From Pseudarcicella hirudinis (GTDB lineage Bacteria; Bacteroidota; Bacteroidia; Cytophagales; Spirosomataceae): a DNA stretch of 64,000 bases. The stretch is taken from NCBI RefSeq assembly GCF_900115665.1, contig NZ_FOXH01000001.1, forward strand, positions 429,777 to 493,776, given 5' to 3'. Shown piece after piece: positions 63,071 to 64,000 of the stretch. Positions within the stretch are counted from its first letter, which is position 1. Each line of letters opens with the position of its first letter. Position numbers and translations under genes: made by a program. Below the pieces are notes generated by a model that had not been told where the DNA came from, ran no database searches, and worked only from the letters and a program-made list of their open reading frames with translations.

Positions 63071-63927
63071 CTATAAATCCTAAAGAAATAACGCTTCAGG
63101 CCTTGCAGGCATATCTGCAAAATGCAATCGCACCGAGACCAATTGCTTTTGCCAGCACAGTGGATAAAGAAGGCCAGGTTAATTTAAGTCCTTTTAGTTT
63201 TTTCAACCTTTTTGGAACCAATCCGCCTACTTTAATTTTTGCGCCCAACAGAAGAGTAAGAGACGGCTCTCAGAAACATACCATTCTGAATATTCTGGAG
63301 CATGACGAAGTCGTAATTAACCTGGTTGATTACTCAATGGTTCAGCAAATGTCTTTAGCCAGCTGTGAGTACGAAAAAGGTGTCAATGAATTCGTAAAAG
63401 CAGGATTTACTGAAGAAAAATCCTTAAAAGTTAAACCTCCGAGGGTCAGAGAGTCAAAAGCGCAATTTGAATGCAAAGTAAAACAGGTTATTCAAATGGG
63501 TGAAACCGGAGGGGCAGCAAACCTGGTGATCTGTGAAGTAATACTGATGCACTTTTCTGAGGATATCCTGGATGAATCCGGAAAAATAGATATACACAAA
63601 ACCGATTGGGTAGCACGTATGGGGGGAGATTCCTATTGCAGAGCTTCTGGTAATGCAATATTTGAGGTTCCTAAACCAAGTATTAATAAAGGCATAGGAT
63701 TTGATCAGTTACCGCTGGAAATCAGACAAAGTAATATATTTACAGCCAATGATTTAGGTATTCTTGCTAACATTGAACATCTGCCGGAAAATCAGCTGAT
63801 AGATGAGCACAGAAAGCAAAAAAAGGGAGAATTTACCGGAAAATCAAGGGACGAAATACACCATATTGCCCGGAACCTGTTAAGAGATAAAAAAGTTACA
63901 GAAGCCTGGCTTACACTTTTAAGCTGA
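63067..63927 (+). CDS. Flavin reductase-like FMN-binding protein
   Basis: FMN-binding split-barrel protein (286 aa) of the flavin reductase family: AIAPRPIAFASTVDKEGQVNLSPFSFFNLFG and PPTLIFAPNRRVRDGSQKHT are characteristic, followed by ILNILEHDEVVINLVDYSMVQQMSLASCEYEKGVNEF. The C-terminal ~90 residues (EVPKPSINKGIGFDQLPLEIR onwards) form an extension. It overlaps fahA by 4 bases (ATGA) and is the last gene of the operon. Its role in tyrosine catabolism is not known; similar proteins co-occur with fahA in Bacteroidota. Confidence 0.9.
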   Translation: MTINPKEITLQALQAYLQNAIAPRPIAFASTVDKEGQVNLSPFSFFNLFGTNPPTLIFAPNRRVRDGSQKHTILNILEHDEVVINLVDYSMVQQMSLASCEYEKGVNEFVKAGFTEEKSLKVKPPRVRESKAQFECKVKQVIQMGETGGAANLVICEVILMHFSEDILDESGKIDIHKTDWVARMGGDSYCRASGNAIFEVPKPSINKGIGFDQLPLEIRQSNIFTANDLGILANIEHLPENQLIDEHRKQKKGEFTGKSRDEIHHIARNLLRDKKVTEAWLTLLS

Positions 63928-63930
63928 CAA

Positions 63931-63969
63931 AACAATAAATCCCGGAATAATATTCCGGGATTTATTGCT
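63931..63969 (+). terminator. Terminator of the aromatic degradation operon
   Basis: CAATAAATCCCGGAAT (63933-63948) and its complement (63952-63967) form a 16-bp perfect stem with a three-base loop, just past the final stop codon. Confidence 0.8.
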
Positions 63970-64000
63970 TTGTCATATCAATGTTTTAAATTCTTCAAAT

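Noticed and set aside
1-64000. CRISPR arrays, tRNA or rRNA genes, intact transposases or phage genes
   Set aside because: No regularly spaced repeats, cloverleaf sequences, rRNA motifs or transposase/integrase proteins were recognised; this is from reading only, and a tRNAscan/CRISPR search would be decisive.

Overview
The window comes from an AT-rich member of the Bacteroidota, most likely in or near the Cytophagales/Sphingobacteriales (the order is inference). Evidence: SPOR/CCDC81-HU and TonB proteins, a TonB-dependent receptor with a CarboxypepD-like N-terminal domain, HYC_CC_PP and carboxynorspermidine genes, few Shine-Dalgarno sequences, and promoters of the TTG-N19/20-TAnnTTTG type (clearest before gap and before the lantibiotic dehydratase). 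It is ordinary chromosome. No rRNA, tRNA, CRISPR array, intact insertion sequence or prophage was seen.

Layout. 1-8.9 kb: 3' part of a Fic gene; carboxynorspermidine synthase and decarboxylase (polyamine route) separated by two FAD amine oxidases and a membrane protein; a lipoprotein. 9-12.5 kb: an orphan full-length LanB-type dehydratase with a SnoaL-like partner. 12.7-26.1 kb: a metal (copper-type) homeostasis island with a HYC_CC_PP-like protein, TonB receptor, AraC regulator with an N-terminal CxxC, periplasmic HMA protein, CopZ-like chaperone, CopA ATPase and a TolC/adaptor/DUF190/RND efflux operon. 26.2-31.3 kb: barnase-like lipoprotein, gyrA and a secreted TPR protein. 31.4-38.1 kb: a RelE/ParE-type toxin-antitoxin pair beside a decayed copy of its own antitoxin, XRE regulators, a two-component system with an NTP pyrophosphohydrolase, a strongly G-skewed gene-poor stretch, and a CvfB-like S1 protein. 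38.3-42.4 kb: fdhD, a YdeP-like molybdoenzyme and 3-hydroxyacyl-CoA dehydrogenase. 42.4-47.5 kb: dapD, gap, trmB, folC. 47.6-54.6 kb: a four-gene envelope operon (TPR, outer-membrane barrel, HU-SPOR, TonB). 54.8-57.9 kb: M61 peptidase, a small protein, cyclophilin and an Mpo1-like protein. 58.0-63.9 kb: a phenylalanine/tyrosine degradation operon (hmgA, phhA, hppD, marR, fahA, flavin reductase).

How the genes work together. The metal island combines probable sensing (CxxC-AraC), outer-membrane passage (TonB receptor), periplasmic and cytoplasmic HMA carriers, inner-membrane export (CopA) and trans-envelope efflux (RND). The catabolic operon would take phenylalanine to fumarate and acetoacetate, except that a transaminase and maleylacetoacetate isomerase are not in the window. 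The points most worth a second look are the toxin-antitoxin relic with its 15-bp repeat, the triple TTACAAATGTAA site before an XRE gene, the 360-bp G-skewed segment, the Ala at the GyrA quinolone position, the orphan LanB, and the unusual composition of the metal island.
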